Assembly (NCBI RefSeq): GCF_016522535.1
Contig: NZ_JAEHOI010000001.1
Span: forward strand, 186,001-250,000
DNA: 64,000 nt
Direction: 5' to 3'
Source of the DNA: Leucobacter edaphi
GTDB taxonomy: Bacteria; Actinomycetota; Actinomycetes; Actinomycetales; Microbacteriaceae
The notes under the pieces were generated by a model. The model saw only the letters and a list, made by a program, of their open reading frames with translations, was not told the DNA's origin and did no database searches. Shown piece by piece: positions 24,560 through 38,181 of the stretch; position 1 is the first letter of the stretch, and every line of letters starts with the position of its first letter. Both the position numbers and the translations under genes were made by a program.

Positions 24560-25012
24560 TCAGCCGCGGCGCTCCCACGTGATGAGGTGGGCCGTCGAGA
24601 ATCCTCGCGCGCACTTCGCGCAGGAGGAGGTCCTGGTGGGACGGCGGAAACGGAAGTGCTCGTGCCCGGCGGGGCAGCGTCCGACCCAGGGCGCGCGCTC
24701 GTGCGCGATCTCGCCGTCGTGCGTGCGACCGCCGACGTAGCCGATCTCCTCGGCGATCCGCTTCCAGCGCGGGCCGTGGCCGGCGTTCGGGCCGGCCATC
24801 GCGTGCGCCACCTCGTGCAGGAGAATCTGGTGGATCTCGTCGTCGTCGAACTTCGCCGCGAGGTAGCGCGACACGGTGATCCGTCGCTCCGTGTAGTTGC
24901 ACAGGCCGGCGCGGCGCTTCGCGTTGTCGAAGCCGAACGACCAGCGATCCGGATCGAGATGCATGCGGATGAGGGCCTCGGCCCAGACGCGGACGCGCGG
25001 GAGCTCAGCCAC
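24560..25012 (-). CDS. SprT-like zinc metallopeptidase domain protein
   Basis: The 150-residue protein has HEVAH (His66, Glu67, His70) followed by GPNAGHG with His79 as a possible third ligand, and a C-terminal zinc-ribbon-like CPAGH...CAKC. It matches SprT/Spartan-type domains, which in eukaryotes degrade DNA-protein crosslinks; bacterial roles are unknown. It overlaps the spermidine-synthase-like gene by 8 nt, so the two are one transcript. Confidence 0.82.
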   Translation of the reverse strand: MAELPRVRVWAEALIRMHLDPDRWSFGFDNAKRRAGLCNYTERRITVSRYLAAKFDDDEIHQILLHEVAHAMAGPNAGHGPRWKRIAEEIGYVGGRTHDGEIAHERAPWVGRCPAGHEHFRFRRPTRTSSCAKCARGFSTAHLITWERRG

Positions 25013-25871
25013 GATCGAACAGCTCGCGCGGCGGGGCTGGCGAGGCCTGCGCCGTCGCGTCGGACACGGGGCGGACGCCGCGCACGAGCTCGGAGAACTC
25101 GGGGCCCGCGAGCATCCTGGCCGGGTGCGGACCGCCGGCGAGCAGACGGGGGAGCCAGTCGAGCGCGTCGAGCTCGACGGGCGAGGCGACGAACACGACG
25201 TTGCCGTAGCGGCGCCCCTTGAGCACCTGCGGCTCGGCGACCGCGGCGACCGCGGGGAACAGCTCCTGCAGCGTGGCCGCCTGGCCCCGCACGAAGGGGA
25301 GACCCTGCCCGTCTGCGGCGTTCACCACGATCAGGCCGTCCGGGGCGAGCAGCGGACGGATCAGCTCGTAGAACTCCGTGCTCGACACGTGCGCCGGGGT
25401 CTGCGATCCGGCGAAGATATCGACCACGACGAGGTGCATCGCGCCCCGCATCCCGTCCGGCAGCCTCCCGAGCACCTCGCGCGCATCGCCGCGCCGCACG
25501 CGGATGCTCGCGCGCTTCGGCAGCGGCGCCGCCTGGCGAACGAGGTCGACGAGCCCGCCCTCGAGTTCCACGACCTGCTGCCTGCTGCCCGGCCGCGTCG
25601 CCTCGATGTACCGGGGGAGCGTGAACGCGCCCCCGCCGAGGTGCAGCGCGGAGATCGGCTCGCCCGGCGTCCGGAACAGGTCGATGACGTGGCCGATCCT
25701 GCGAACGTACTCGAAGAACAGCTCCGACGGATCCTCGAGGTTGACGTGCGACTGCGGGGTGCCGTCCACGACGAGCTGGATCGCACCGGGCACCCACGGG
25801 TCCGCCTCGACGGCGGCCTCGAGGCCCGAGGAGAGTGCGATCGGATCCGGCAGCTGGAGGCGGTTAGCCAT
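25005..25871 (-). CDS. Spermidine synthase-like methyltransferase-fold protein
   Basis: The 288-residue protein has the class I SAM-binding-fold motif ALHLGGGAFTLPRYIE, VVELEGGLVDLVRQ, and DAREVLGRLPDGMRGAMHLVVVDIFAG, typical of the polyamine aminopropyltransferase superfamily. The key aminopropyltransferase aspartates are not clearly conserved, so it may use a different donor or be a distant relative such as the actinobacterial fused-spermidine-synthase-like proteins. It lies in a run of four overlapping genes. Confidence 0.75.
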   Translation of the reverse strand: MANRLQLPDPIALSSGLEAAVEADPWVPGAIQLVVDGTPQSHVNLEDPSELFFEYVRRIGHVIDLFRTPGEPISALHLGGGAFTLPRYIEATRPGSRQQVVELEGGLVDLVRQAAPLPKRASIRVRRGDAREVLGRLPDGMRGAMHLVVVDIFAGSQTPAHVSSTEFYELIRPLLAPDGLIVVNAADGQGLPFVRGQAATLQELFPAVAAVAEPQVLKGRRYGNVVFVASPVELDALDWLPRLLAGGPHPARMLAGPEFSELVRGVRPVSDATAQASPAPPRELFDRG

Positions 25872-26157
25872 CGAGCTCGGCCGTCGGAGCGAGGCCCAGC
25901 TCGGCGATCTTCGCCAGCATGTCGGCGTTCGAGGGCTCGACCTGGTGGCTGCGATCCGGATACAGGATCACCGGGATGTTGGTCCGCCCGGAGATGTCCT
26001 TCGCAACGTCGGCTGCCGCGGGATCCGCGACGAGGTCGACATAGCGGTACGGGGCGCCTGAGCGGTCGAAGACGAGCTTCGCGCGGCGGCAGTCGCGGCA
26101 CCAGTCCGCGCCGAAGATGACGGTCTCACCAGCGGGGGAGGTCTCGGTCTCGGTCAT
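25864..26157 (-). CDS. Glutaredoxin-like protein
   Basis: The 97-residue protein has the active site ADWCRDCRRAK (CxxC) and a cis-Pro loop NIPVILYPD, within a compact thioredoxin fold typical of mycoredoxin-type glutaredoxins. In mycothiol-producing bacteria such proteins reduce mycothiol mixed disulfides, which fits the mtr gene in this window. It overlaps the PAP2 gene by 4 nt and the next gene by 8 nt. Confidence 0.8.
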   Translation of the reverse strand: MTETETSPAGETVIFGADWCRDCRRAKLVFDRSGAPYRYVDLVADPAAADVAKDISGRTNIPVILYPDRSHQVEPSNADMLAKIAELGLAPTAELDG

Positions 26158-26810
26158 GGTTCCAGCGTAACCCGCTGCGGCGGCGTCCTGATCCAGAGCG
26201 CCCTCGCGGTGAACGCTGCCGCGATTCCGAGTGCGGCTCCCGCGAGGGTGTCGCTCAGCCAGTGGGCGTGCAGCGCGGTCCGGCTCCACATCATGGTGAG
26301 GGTCCAGACGGCGGCGCCGATCCAGGTCCAGCGGATCGCCTGGCGCGAGATCCCGTCGAACGAGGTCACGGCGAGCGCGATCGAACCGGAGAGCGCGGCG
26401 GCCCCCATCGAGTGCCCCGAGGGGAACGAACTGCCCCAGGTCTCGAACAGCGGCCCCTCGGGTCTCGGCCGCAGGACGAGCGACTTGATGAGCTCGGAGG
26501 TCCCGACTCCCAGGAGGAGCGCCGTCACCACGGCTCCAGCGTCGCGCGCTCGCCGCTTGACGAGGAGCAGTGCCGCCACGATCGCGGTGCTCGCCGCGGC
26601 CCCGATGGAGGCGCCGATCTGCGCGAGGAAGATCGCGATCGCGTAGGGGAGGGAGCCGCGGGTGGCCCCGACGAGGTCGTTCCAGGCCGTATCGATGCCG
26701 AGCGGCGCCGCCGACACGAAGCGGAAGTACGCGCCGAGCGCGAAGATCACCGCGAGCGCGGCGATCGCCCACGGCAACGCCGCGCGGGGATTCCTGATCA
26801 GCCTGTCCAT
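26154..26810 (-). CDS. PAP2 superfamily phosphatase
   Basis: The 218-residue membrane protein has about six hydrophobic helices and the three PAP2 signature elements: KSLVLRPRPEG, PSGHSMG and SRTALHAHWLSDTLAG. It should dephosphorylate a lipid phosphate such as undecaprenyl pyrophosphate or phosphatidate on the outer side. It is first of a four-gene run with glutaredoxin, spermidine-synthase-like and SprT-like products. TTATTG lies 7 nt before the ATG. Confidence 0.85.
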   Translation of the reverse strand: MDRLIRNPRAALPWAIAALAVIFALGAYFRFVSAAPLGIDTAWNDLVGATRGSLPYAIAIFLAQIGASIGAAASTAIVAALLLVKRRARDAGAVVTALLLGVGTSELIKSLVLRPRPEGPLFETWGSSFPSGHSMGAAALSGSIALAVTSFDGISRQAIRWTWIGAAVWTLTMMWSRTALHAHWLSDTLAGAALGIAAAFTARALWIRTPPQRVTLEP

Positions 26811-27110
26811 CCCGAAACAATAACGAGAGATGTCCGGGAGGTGTCCGAGAGCGAGGTCGAAAAACGGCCGATCCGGGCCGAATTCGGTGACTCAGCGAAT
26901 GCTCAGCATGCGGAACGGATTGCGCTAGACAGTTTTGGTTCGGCGTGTTACCGTTGATAGTTGCACTACTGACACCCGTATGCCCGCATATGGCGGTGGG
27001 CGCGAGAGCCGGCGTGAAAACGCAGATAAGCCTCGCATGTGTTCCGGTAGCTACGCAACTCTCGCAAGACCAGGTCAACCGGCCCGACGGGGCCCACGGA
27101 GGTAGTTTCC
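26811..27110 (+). promoter_or_regulatory. Upstream region of rpoB
   Basis: The 300-bp gap before rpoB must hold its promoter. A tentative pair is TTGGTT (26935-26940) and TAGTTG (26958-26963) with a 17-bp spacer, leaving a leader of about 140 nt. The ribosome site GGAGG lies 9 nt before the TTG start of rpoB. I see no other feature. Confidence 0.4.
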
Positions 27111-30100
27111 TTGGCTGCTGCGCGCAACGCATCGTCAACCCATAACCCGAAGAACGGTCGCGATCACCAGCGACTCTCGTTCGCCAAGATTTCCGACACG
27201 CTGTCGGTTCCCAACCTGCTGGCACTGCAGCTTGAGAGCTTCGACTGGCTCGTCGGAAACGACGCCTGGAAGCAGCGCGTCGTCGAGGCCCAGGCTGAAG
27301 GGCGCGACGACATCGCCCTGAAGAGCGGCCTCGAGGAGATCTTCGACGAGATCTCCCCGATCGAGGACAACGCTGGCACCATGCAGCTGTCCTTCGAGAA
27401 CCCGATCCTCGATGAGCAGAAGTTCACGATCGAGGAGTGCAAGGAGCGCGGCAAGACCTACGCCGCGCCGCTCTACGTCGAGGCCGCGTTCTACAACACC
27501 GAGACGCAGGTCCTGAAGAGCCAGACGGTCTACATGGGCGACTTCCCCATCATGACCGACAAGGGCACGTTCATCATCAACGGCACCGAGCGCGTCATCG
27601 TGTCGCAGCTCGTCCGCAGCCCCGGCGTGTACTTCGAGCGCACGCAGGAGAAGACGAGCGATAAGGACGTCTTCACCGCGCGCGTGATCCCGAGCCGCGG
27701 TGCGTGGCTCGAGTTCGAGGTCGACAAGCGCGACCAGGTCGGCGTCCGTATCGACCGCAAGCGCAAGCAGTCGGTCACCGTCTTCCTCAAGGCGCTCGGC
27801 ATGACGAGCGAGGAGATCCTCGAGGAGTTCGCCGGCTACGAGTCGATCGCGCTCACCCTCGAGAAGGACACCGTCCTCACGCAGGAAGAAGCCCTCAAGG
27901 ACATCTACCGCAAGCAGCGTCCGGGCGAGCAGGTGGCCATCGAGGCCGCGCGTGCGCTCCTCGACAACAGCTACTTCAACCCGAAGCGCTACGACCTCGC
28001 CAAGGTCGGCCGCTACAAGATCAACCGCAAGCTCGGTCTCGAAGCGCCGATCACCGACTCGGTGCTCTCGCTCGAGGACATCGTCGCGACGATCAAGTAC
28101 CTCGTCGGCCTGCACGCCGGAACCGAGACGCTCCCCGGCGTCCGCGACGGCAAGCCCTTCGAGAACCGCCTCGACACGGACGACATCGACCACTTCGGCA
28201 ACCGTCGTATCCGCGCCGTCGGCGAGCTCATCCAGAACCAGGTCCGCACGGGCCTGAGCCGCATGGAGCGCGTCGTCCGCGAGCGCATGACCACGCAGGA
28301 CATCGAGGCGATCACGCCGAACACCCTGATCAACACGCGCCCCGTGCTCGCGGCGATCAAGGAGTTCTTCGGCACCTCGCAGCTGTCGCAGTTCATGGAT
28401 CAGAACAACCCGCTCGCGGGCCTGACCAACAAGCGCCGCCTCTCGGCGCTCGGCCCCGGCGGCCTCTCGCGCGACCGCGCGGGCGTCGAGGTCCGAGACG
28501 TCCACCCGTCGCACTACGGCCGCATGTGCCCGATCGAGACCCCTGAAGGCCCGAACATCGGCCTGATCGGCGCCCTCGCGACGTTCGCGCGCATCAACGC
28601 GTTCGGCTTCATCGAGACGCCGTACCGTCGGGTCATCGACGGCAAGGCGACCGACCAGGTCGACTACCTCACCGCGAACGAAGAGGACGAGTACCTCATC
28701 GCCCAGGCCGGCGCCCCGCTGACCAAGGACGGCAAGTTCGCCGAGAAGCAGGTCCTCGCGCGCCCCCGTGGCTCCGAGGTCGTGCTCGTCGACGCCGACC
28801 GCGTCGACTACATGGACGTCTCGCCGCGCCAGATGGTGTCGGTTGCGACCTCGCTCATCCCGTTCCTCGAGCACGACGATGCGAACCGCGCGCTCATGGG
28901 CGCGAACATGCAGCGCCAGGCGGTGCCGCTCGTCCGCAGCGACTCGCCCGTTGTCGGCACCGGTATGGAGGGCTACGCGGCCATCGACGCCGGTGACGTG
29001 GTCACCGCGCAGAAGTCCGGCGTCATCGCAGAGGTGTCCGCCGACTTCGTCACCGTCCAGGAGGACGAGGGCGGCTCGAAGAGCTACTTCATGCGCAAGT
29101 TCGACCGCTCCAACCAGGGCACGAACTACAACCACCGGGTGATCGTGAAGGCGGGCGACCGCATCGAGGCCGGCGAGGTCATCGCCGACGGCCCCGCGAC
29201 GCAGAACGGCGAACTCGCGCTCGGCAAGAACCTGCTCGTCGCGTTCATGTCCTGGGAGGGTCACAACTTCGAGGACGCGATCATCCTGAGCCAGAACCTG
29301 GTCAAGGACGACACGCTCTCGTCGATCCACATCGAGGAGTACGACGTCGACGCGCGCGACACCAAGCTCGGCAAGGAGGAGATCACCCGTGACCTCCCCA
29401 ACGCCAGCATGGAGGCCCTCAAGGACCTCGACGAGCGCGGCATCATCCGCATCGGCGCCGAGGTCGCGCCCGGCGACATCCTCGTCGGCAAGGTCACGCC
29501 GAAGGGCGAGACCGAGCTCTCGGCCGAGGAGCGCCTGCTCCGCGCGATCTTCAACGAGAAGAGCCGCGAGGTTCGCGACACGTCGCTGAAGGTGCCCCAC
29601 GGCGTCTCCGGCACGGTCACGTCCGTCAAGGTCTTCGACGCGGAGAACGACAACGACGACGAGCTCGGCTCGGGCGTCAACCAGCGCGTCGTGGTCTACA
29701 TCGCCCAGAAGCGCAAGATCACCGAGGGCGACAAGCTCGCGGGCCGCCACGGCAACAAGGGCGTCATCTCGAAGATCCTCCCCGTCGAGGACATGCCGTT
29801 CCTCGCGGACGGCACCCCCGTCGACGTGATCCTGAACCCGCTGGGTATCCCCGGCCGAATGAACTTCGGCCAGGTCCTCGAGATCCACCTCGGCTGGATC
29901 GCCAAGCAGGGCTGGAAGGTCGAAGGCACGCCGGAGTGGGCTGCAAAGCTCTCCCAGCAGGCCCTCGAGGCCGCCCCGAACACGAAGGTCGCGACCCCCG
30001 TGTTCGACGGCGCCTCCGAGCAGGAGGTCGCCGGTCTCCTCGACTCGACCCTGCCGACGCGCGACGGCGAGCGACTCATCGACTCGACGGGCAAGACCCG

Positions 30101-30608
30101 CCTGTTCGACGGTCGCTCGGGCGAGCCGTACCCGTACCCGATCTCGGTCGGCTACATGTACATCCTGAAGCTCCACCACCTCGTCGACGACAAGATCCAC
30201 GCGCGCTCGACGGGCCCCTACTCGATGATCACCCAGCAGCCGCTCGGCGGTAAGGCCCAGTTCGGCGGCCAGCGCTTCGGTGAGATGGAGGTGTGGGCGC
30301 TCGAGGCCTACGGCGCCGCATACGCGCTGCAGGAGCTCCTCACGGTGAAGTCCGACGACATCCTCGGCCGCGTCAAGGTGTACGAGGCGATCGTCCGTGG
30401 CGAGAACATCCCGGAGCCGGGCGTGCCCGAGTCGTTCCGAGTGCTCATGAAGGAGATGCAGTCGCTCTGCCTGAACGTCGAGGTCCTCGGCGCCGACGGC
30501 AACGCAGTCAACCTGCGCGACAACGACGACGAGGCTCACCGCACCGCGGAAGAGCTCGGCATCAACCTTTCCAGCCGCTTCGAGACCTCGTCGGTTGACG
30601 AGATCTGA
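27111..30608 (+). CDS. rpoB: RNA polymerase beta subunit
   Basis: The 1165-residue protein is the full-length beta subunit, translated from TTG after GGAGG. The rifampicin region reads [20 protein letters not shown], corresponding to E. coli residues 509-528, with Ala436 at the E. coli Ser522 position and Asn440 at the E. coli His526 position. Downstream motifs [20 protein letters not shown] and [10 protein letters not shown] are intact. With beta-prime it forms the active site of RNA polymerase and its gene is followed 44 nt later by rpoC in one operon. Confidence 0.98.
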   Translation: MAAARNASSTHNPKNGRDHQRLSFAKISDTLSVPNLLALQLESFDWLVGNDAWKQRVVEAQAEGRDDIALKSGLEEIFDEISPIEDNAGTMQLSFENPILDEQKFTIEECKERGKTYAAPLYVEAAFYNTETQVLKSQTVYMGDFPIMTDKGTFIINGTERVIVSQLVRSPGVYFERTQEKTSDKDVFTARVIPSRGAWLEFEVDKRDQVGVRIDRKRKQSVTVFLKALGMTSEEILEEFAGYESIALTLEKDTVLTQEEALKDIYRKQRPGEQVAIEAARALLDNSYFNPKRYDLAKVGRYKINRKLGLEAPITDSVLSLEDIVATIKYLVGLHAGTETLPGVRDGKPFENRLDTDDIDHFGNRRIRAVGELIQNQVRTGLSRMERVVRERMTTQDIEAITPNTLINTRPVLAAIKEFFGTSQLSQFMDQNNPLAGLTNKRRLSALGPGGLSRDRAGVEVRDVHPSHYGRMCPIETPEGPNIGLIGALATFARINAFGFIETPYRRVIDGKATDQVDYLTANEEDEYLIAQAGAPLTKDGKFAEKQVLARPRGSEVVLVDADRVDYMDVSPRQMVSVATSLIPFLEHDDANRALMGANMQRQAVPLVRSDSPVVGTGMEGYAAIDAGDVVTAQKSGVIAEVSADFVTVQEDEGGSKSYFMRKFDRSNQGTNYNHRVIVKAGDRIEAGEVIADGPATQNGELALGKNLLVAFMSWEGHNFEDAIILSQNLVKDDTLSSIHIEEYDVDARDTKLGKEEITRDLPNASMEALKDLDERGIIRIGAEVAPGDILVGKVTPKGETELSAEERLLRAIFNEKSREVRDTSLKVPHGVSGTVTSVKVFDAENDNDDELGSGVNQRVVVYIAQKRKITEGDKLAGRHGNKGVISKILPVEDMPFLADGTPVDVILNPLGIPGRMNFGQVLEIHLGWIAKQGWKVEGTPEWAAKLSQQALEAAPNTKVATPVFDGASEQEVAGLLDSTLPTRDGERLIDSTGKTRLFDGRSGEPYPYPISVGYMYILKLHHLVDDKIHARSTGPYSMITQQPLGGKAQFGGQRFGEMEVWALEAYGAAYALQELLTVKSDDILGRVKVYEAIVRGENIPEPGVPESFRVLMKEMQSLCLNVEVLGADGNAVNLRDNDDEAHRTAEELGINLSSRFETSSVDEI

Positions 30609-30652
30609 TCCGGTCCAGACGAGAACTCTTTCCAGGTAACAAGGAGAACAAT

Positions 30653-34546
<3,894 letters not shown>

Positions 34547-34560
34547 TCGCACCGTGGCCA

Positions 34561-34599
34561 GAAAGGGGCGTCCGCACAGTTCGTGCGGGCGCCCCTTTC
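34561..34599 (+). terminator. Intrinsic terminator of rpoBC
   Basis: A 17-bp stem (arms at 34561-34577 and 34583-34599, one G-T pair) with a 5-nt loop begins 15 nt after the rpoC stop. The last stem bases are CTTTC and no long T tract follows, as is common in high-GC actinobacteria. Confidence 0.85.
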
Positions 34600-34727
34600 C
34601 GCGTGTTCGGGGCTCATCGGCGTGCGCTCCACGGATTCTCGCCGCGGGCGGGTACCTTGGCGACGAAGAAATACGTCCGTCCCCGGTCTGAGGGCGCGAC
34701 GTGAGGGGTGCTACGAGAGGTGAAGCC

Positions 34728-35825
34728 ATGAGCGACGAGCGGAAGCCCGCCGAGTCGACGGCCACGGACGCGACGGAGAACGTGGAAGCCGCCGAGCCCG
34801 CGGGAACGGCAGTGCGCGCACCGGGCGCCCCCGTCGAGGAGGACGCCGCAAGCCGCACCGAGGTTCTGCGAGCGGTGGAGCGATCGCGCGAGGCGGGGGA
34901 GACCGCGGTCGTGCTCCCCGCTGACGCCGACGCCGCCGACGCCGATGCGAACGTTGCCGGCGGCGGGGCGGCGATCGGGGGCGAGCGCGGCGTCGCGGCT
35001 TCGCCCGACGCGAGCCGAGCCGGATCCGGCGCCGCATCCGACACGGACGCCGCAACGATCGCGGCCGAGGCCGAGCATCGCCGCGAGGTGTCCGAGGTCG
35101 ACACGCAGCTCGATCTCGAGCCGGTGGTCGCTCCGAAGGGCAAGAGCCGGAAGGTTCCCCCGACGACCCTCGACGACCTGCCGAGCGCGGCGGCCGAGCC
35201 CGCCGCCGATCCGCTGACCCGCGGCGATGAGATCCGGATCAGCGCGGATCATCCCATGGCAGCCCTCTACATGCAGTCCCCGATGCCGCCGGAGATCCGC
35301 GGGAATCGCGGCGCTGGAACGCTGATCTCCCTGCTCGCGACCCTCGGCTTCGCCGCGGTGCTCGCCGGGGTGATCGCCCTGTGGCTCGCGCCGCAGTACC
35401 CGCCGTCGACCTTCCTTGAGAAGGGCCTGCTGCCGATCGTGACGAGCCTCGGGTTCATCGCGGCGGTCGCGGCGTTCCTCCTCGCGATGGTCGTGCTCGT
35501 GCTCGTCGTTGGCCGCGCGGGCTGGTGGGCGTACGTGCTCGGCGGCTTCCTGGTGGCCGTGGCCGTGTGGGGAGCGACCGTGGTCGGTCTCGCCATGCAC
35601 GACCGCTTCATCCTGGGGATCACGACGAGCCTGCAGCCGCTCCAGATGATCGCGAAGTACGGCCTGACCCTGCCGGCGATCGCCGCCGCGATCGTCGCCC
35701 GCGAGGCGTCGGTCTGGTTCGGTGCGTGGATCGGTTCCCGAGGCCGCCGCATGAAGCTGCGCAACGCCGAGGCGCTCGCCGAGTACGACGAGGCGCTCGC
35801 GGAGGCGCAGGCGAAGCAGTCGTGA
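34728..35825 (+). CDS. Membrane protein with long acidic disordered N-terminus
   Basis: The 365-residue protein has about 190 acidic, Ala/Glu/Asp-rich residues predicted to be disordered, then four transmembrane helices (roughly residues 200-222, 234-261, 267-290 and 305-328), ending in a charged cytoplasmic tail (RRMKLRNAEALAEYDEALAE). No family is recognised. The ATG at 34728 follows GAGAGG. It is the first gene of a coupled cluster of three, with 4-nt overlap (GTGA) to the next gene. Confidence 0.7.
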   Translation: MSDERKPAESTATDATENVEAAEPAGTAVRAPGAPVEEDAASRTEVLRAVERSREAGETAVVLPADADAADADANVAGGGAAIGGERGVAASPDASRAGSGAASDTDAATIAAEAEHRREVSEVDTQLDLEPVVAPKGKSRKVPPTTLDDLPSAAAEPAADPLTRGDEIRISADHPMAALYMQSPMPPEIRGNRGAGTLISLLATLGFAAVLAGVIALWLAPQYPPSTFLEKGLLPIVTSLGFIAAVAAFLLAMVVLVLVVGRAGWWAYVLGGFLVAVAVWGATVVGLAMHDRFILGITTSLQPLQMIAKYGLTLPAIAAAIVAREASVWFGAWIGSRGRRMKLRNAEALAEYDEALAEAQAKQS

Positions 35826-36304
35826 CCGCCGAGCCGCGTCGCGGAGTCACCCGGGGATACGTCGGGGGGCTCCTCTTCGCGGCCGTGATCACGGCGGTGG
35901 CGCTCACGGTCGCGGGGTGGGGGCTGCTCGCGCTGTTCTCGGATCGTGAGCCGGTGTCCTCGCCCGAGGTGCCGATGTGGGCGGCGCCAGTGGTGCTGTT
36001 CGTCGCGCTCGCGATGCTCGCCGCGTCGCTCTGGCAGCAGGCGCTGATCCTCCTGCGCGGTCGGCGGGCGCCCGCGTGGGGAGCGATCATCGCGACGGCG
36101 GGCGGCGCCTACCTGCTGTGGTGCCTCGGCGGGATCCTTGCTGGGATGTCGATCGAGGAGACCTGGCTGAGCCCGTTCGCGATGCTGCTCGCCCTCGCCT
36201 GGGGGATCGCCTCGCTGCTGTTCTGGGCGGTGCTCGCGCGCCGCGTGTACACCGATCGTCCCGCGCCGAAGTGGCCGTGGGAGCGCGAGGACGAGGACGA
36301 GTGA
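35822..36304 (+). CDS. Four-helix membrane protein of unknown function
   Basis: The 160-residue protein has four hydrophobic helices (about 13-40, 50-78, 86-108 and 115-139) and an acidic C-terminus (WEREDEDE). It begins with GTG in GTGA overlap with the previous stop, and its own stop overlaps the next GTG. No family is recognised. The repeated coupling implies that the three products of this cluster are made in a fixed ratio. Confidence 0.68.
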   Translation: MTAEPRRGVTRGYVGGLLFAAVITAVALTVAGWGLLALFSDREPVSSPEVPMWAAPVVLFVALAMLAASLWQQALILLRGRRAPAWGAIIATAGGAYLLWCLGGILAGMSIEETWLSPFAMLLALAWGIASLLFWAVLARRVYTDRPAPKWPWEREDEDE

Positions 36305-36942
36305 TCGTGGCAGGCACACTCGACGAACGAGTCGACGCGGCCGTCGACGCCTGGCTCAGGTGGGTGCCCCGCTGGCAGCCGGGAACGCACCGCGGCAGGG
36401 CGAGACTCTGCCGGAGGTGCACGGGCTCGCCCCTGCTCGCCGCCGCGGGCATCGGGGCGGACGTTCCGCATCAGGTGACGCACGCGCTCGTCTCGCGGAT
36501 GCAGCGGATCATCGATCGCGATGTCGACGACTACACGGCGGCCGAGCTTCCGGCGCTGCACGCCGAACTGACCGGTGCCGAGATGTGGCGGGCGCCCGGC
36601 TACGACCCTGCCGCCGGGCTCGATCCCGAGTACGACGGGATCGAGCCGGATCCGGAGCCAGGGGAGGGCGAGCAGCCGTTCCTCTTCACGCTCGCCGGCC
36701 TCGCCGAGGAGAGCCGCCCGGAGCCGCCGCTGCCGCGCCCGCCGCTGAGCGCCGAGGAAAAGGCACAGCTGCGGCGGGAGATCGAACTCGCCGACGCGCG
36801 CGCAGCCGAGACGGGGCGCGGCGTGTGCTTCTCGCTCGTCGCGCACCGGCCGAGAATCGAGTCGGCGATCAGCCGGTTCATCGAGCCGCAGATCCAGGCG
36901 ATGCTCGATGAACTGAGCCGGAACCTCGAGCCGCCGCAGTGA
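36301..36942 (+). CDS. Soluble protein of unknown function, third gene of post-rpoC cluster
   Basis: The 213-residue product lacks membrane helices. Its features are CRRC in the N-terminal region ([10 protein letters not shown]), an acidic Pro/Glu-rich centre and a helical C-terminal part ([19 protein letters not shown]) that could form a coiled coil. The GTG at 36301 overlaps the upstream stop; a second GTG at 36307 is also possible. The product could be a cytoplasmic partner of the two membrane proteins encoded just upstream. Confidence 0.62.
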   Translation: MIVAGTLDERVDAAVDAWLRWVPRWQPGTHRGRARLCRRCTGSPLLAAAGIGADVPHQVTHALVSRMQRIIDRDVDDYTAAELPALHAELTGAEMWRAPGYDPAAGLDPEYDGIEPDPEPGEGEQPFLFTLAGLAEESRPEPPLPRPPLSAEEKAQLRREIELADARAAETGRGVCFSLVAHRPRIESAISRFIEPQIQAMLDELSRNLEPPQ

Positions 36943-36967
36943 GTGTTCGTCCCTCGCGGGCGAAGCG

Positions 36968-36996
36968 TTGCGTGTGCGGTTCTCCCCGCGTATAGT
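36968..36996 (+). promoter_or_regulatory. Promoter of the str operon (rpsL-rpsG-fusA)
   Basis: TTGCGT (36968-36973) and TATAGT (36991-36996) are separated by an optimal 17 bp. The leader from about 37003 to the rpsL GTG is roughly 230 nt and contains stem-loop potential, including a CTCCCC/GGGGAG palindrome near 37128 and a hairpin with ATGCTTT arms near 37172. Confidence 0.75.
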
Positions 36997-37231
36997 TGTT
37001 TCTTGGTGTGTTCCACCGATTCTGCCGTGCCTGCTCGCGAGAGCCTGCGCGGGGGAGCGTGGGAATGCGCCGCAGGGTCACTCGCCCCCAAGGGCGATAC
37101 CCCCACGGCATACCTGCACTCGGTTCCCTCCCCGGGGGGAGCAGCAGGTTCGCGGGCGCGTGAGCGGCCGCACATGCTTTGGATTTCCAAAAAGCATTCC
37201 TGTCACCGTGCAGGATTACATAGGAGAGTCA

Positions 37232-37606
37232 GTGCCTACCATTCAGCAGTTGGTGCGCAAGGGCCGGACGCCGAAGGTCTCGAAGACCAAGGCTCCCGCG
37301 CTCAAGGCGAACCCGCAGCAGGCAGGGGTTTGCACCCGTGTCTACACCACCACGCCCAAGAAGCCGAACTCGGCGATGCGCAAGGTCGCTCGTGTGAAGC
37401 TCCGTAACGGCACCGAGGTCACCGCCTACATTCCGGGCGAGGGCCACAACCTGCAGGAGCACTCGCTCGTGCTGGTTCGCGGAGGCCGTGTGAAGGACCT
37501 CCCGGGTGTCCGCTACAAGATCGTGCGCGGCGCGCTCGATACCCAGGCGGTCAAGGATCGTCAGCAGGCTCGTAGCCGCTACGGTGCGAAGAAGGAGAAG
37601 AAGTAA
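37232..37606 (+). CDS. rpsL: 30S ribosomal protein S12
   Basis: The 124-residue protein has the standard S12 sequence, including [11 protein letters not shown] and [11 protein letters not shown], with Lys at both classical streptomycin-resistance positions (43 and 88), so it is wild type there. The GTG start at 37232 follows AGGAGAG; upstream frame extension lies in the leader. It overlaps rpsG by one base (TAATG) and forms the str operon with rpsG and fusA. Confidence 0.97.
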   Translation: MPTIQQLVRKGRTPKVSKTKAPALKANPQQAGVCTRVYTTTPKKPNSAMRKVARVKLRNGTEVTAYIPGEGHNLQEHSLVLVRGGRVKDLPGVRYKIVRGALDTQAVKDRQQARSRYGAKKEKK

Positions 37607-38076
37607 TGCCTCGTAAGGGTCCTGCTCCGAAGCGCCCCGTAGTCGCCGATCCCGTTTACGGATCGCCGGTCGTTAGCCAGCTGGTTAACAAGATCCTCCT
37701 CGACGGCAAGAAGGGCCTCGCCGAGCGCATCGTTTACGGTGCACTCGAGGCCGTTGCCGAGAAGTCCGGCCAGGATGCCGTGACGGTTCTCAAGAAGGCG
37801 CTCGACAACGTGCGCCCCACCCTTGAGGTCCGCTCGCGTCGTGTTGGCGGCAGCACCTACCAGGTGCCGGTCGAGGTCAAGCCGCACCGCGCGAACACCC
37901 TCGCGCTTCGCTGGCTGACGAGCTACGCAAAGGCTCGTCGCGAGAACTCGATGACCGACCGTCTCACCAACGAGATCCTCGACGCTTCCAACGGCCTCGG
38001 TGCCGCTGTCAAGCGTCGTGAGGATACCCACAAGATGGCTGAGTCGAACCGCGCGTTCGCTCACTACCGCTGGTAG
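37606..38076 (+). CDS. rpsG: 30S ribosomal protein S7
   Basis: The 156-residue protein begins [20 protein letters not shown] and ends AHYRW, the conserved actinobacterial S7 form. It nucleates the 30S head by binding the 3' domain of 16S rRNA. The start overlaps the rpsL stop (TAATG), so translation is coupled. In E. coli S7 represses the str operon; no such site could be recognised here. Confidence 0.97.
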   Translation: MPRKGPAPKRPVVADPVYGSPVVSQLVNKILLDGKKGLAERIVYGALEAVAEKSGQDAVTVLKKALDNVRPTLEVRSRRVGGSTYQVPVEVKPHRANTLALRWLTSYAKARRENSMTDRLTNEILDASNGLGAAVKRREDTHKMAESNRAFAHYRW

Positions 38077-38085
38077 AAACCCATC

Positions 38086-38120
38086 GGCCGGCCGGATCGC
38101 CGATCGTGATCCGGCCGGCC
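38086..38120 (+). terminator. Hairpin between rpsG and fusA
   Basis: A 13-bp perfect stem (GGCCGGCCGGATC and its complement) with a 9-nt loop follows the rpsG stop by 9 nt. There is no T tract. It may be a partial terminator or processing signal that lowers fusA expression relative to rpsLG. Confidence 0.55.
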
Positions 38121-38181
38121 ATCAGCGGGGCAACCCGCTCCGCAGTCTGAATCTTTCATCCCCACCTCTGGAGGAGATCCC

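Noticed and set aside
27952-28257. Ser/Thr/Arg-rich frames on the plus strand inside rpoB and elsewhere
   Set aside because: Low-complexity frameshifted products of real genes, without homologous features.
27135-30539. A very long open frame on the minus strand of rpoB (over 1100 codons)
   Set aside because: It is a mirror of the rpoB codon bias in high-GC DNA. It has no ribosome site, no protein-like motifs, and it covers a conserved gene.
34600-34727. A gene between rpoC and the membrane cluster
   Set aside because: The 128-bp space after the terminator has no frame with a ribosome site; it most likely holds the promoter of the next cluster.
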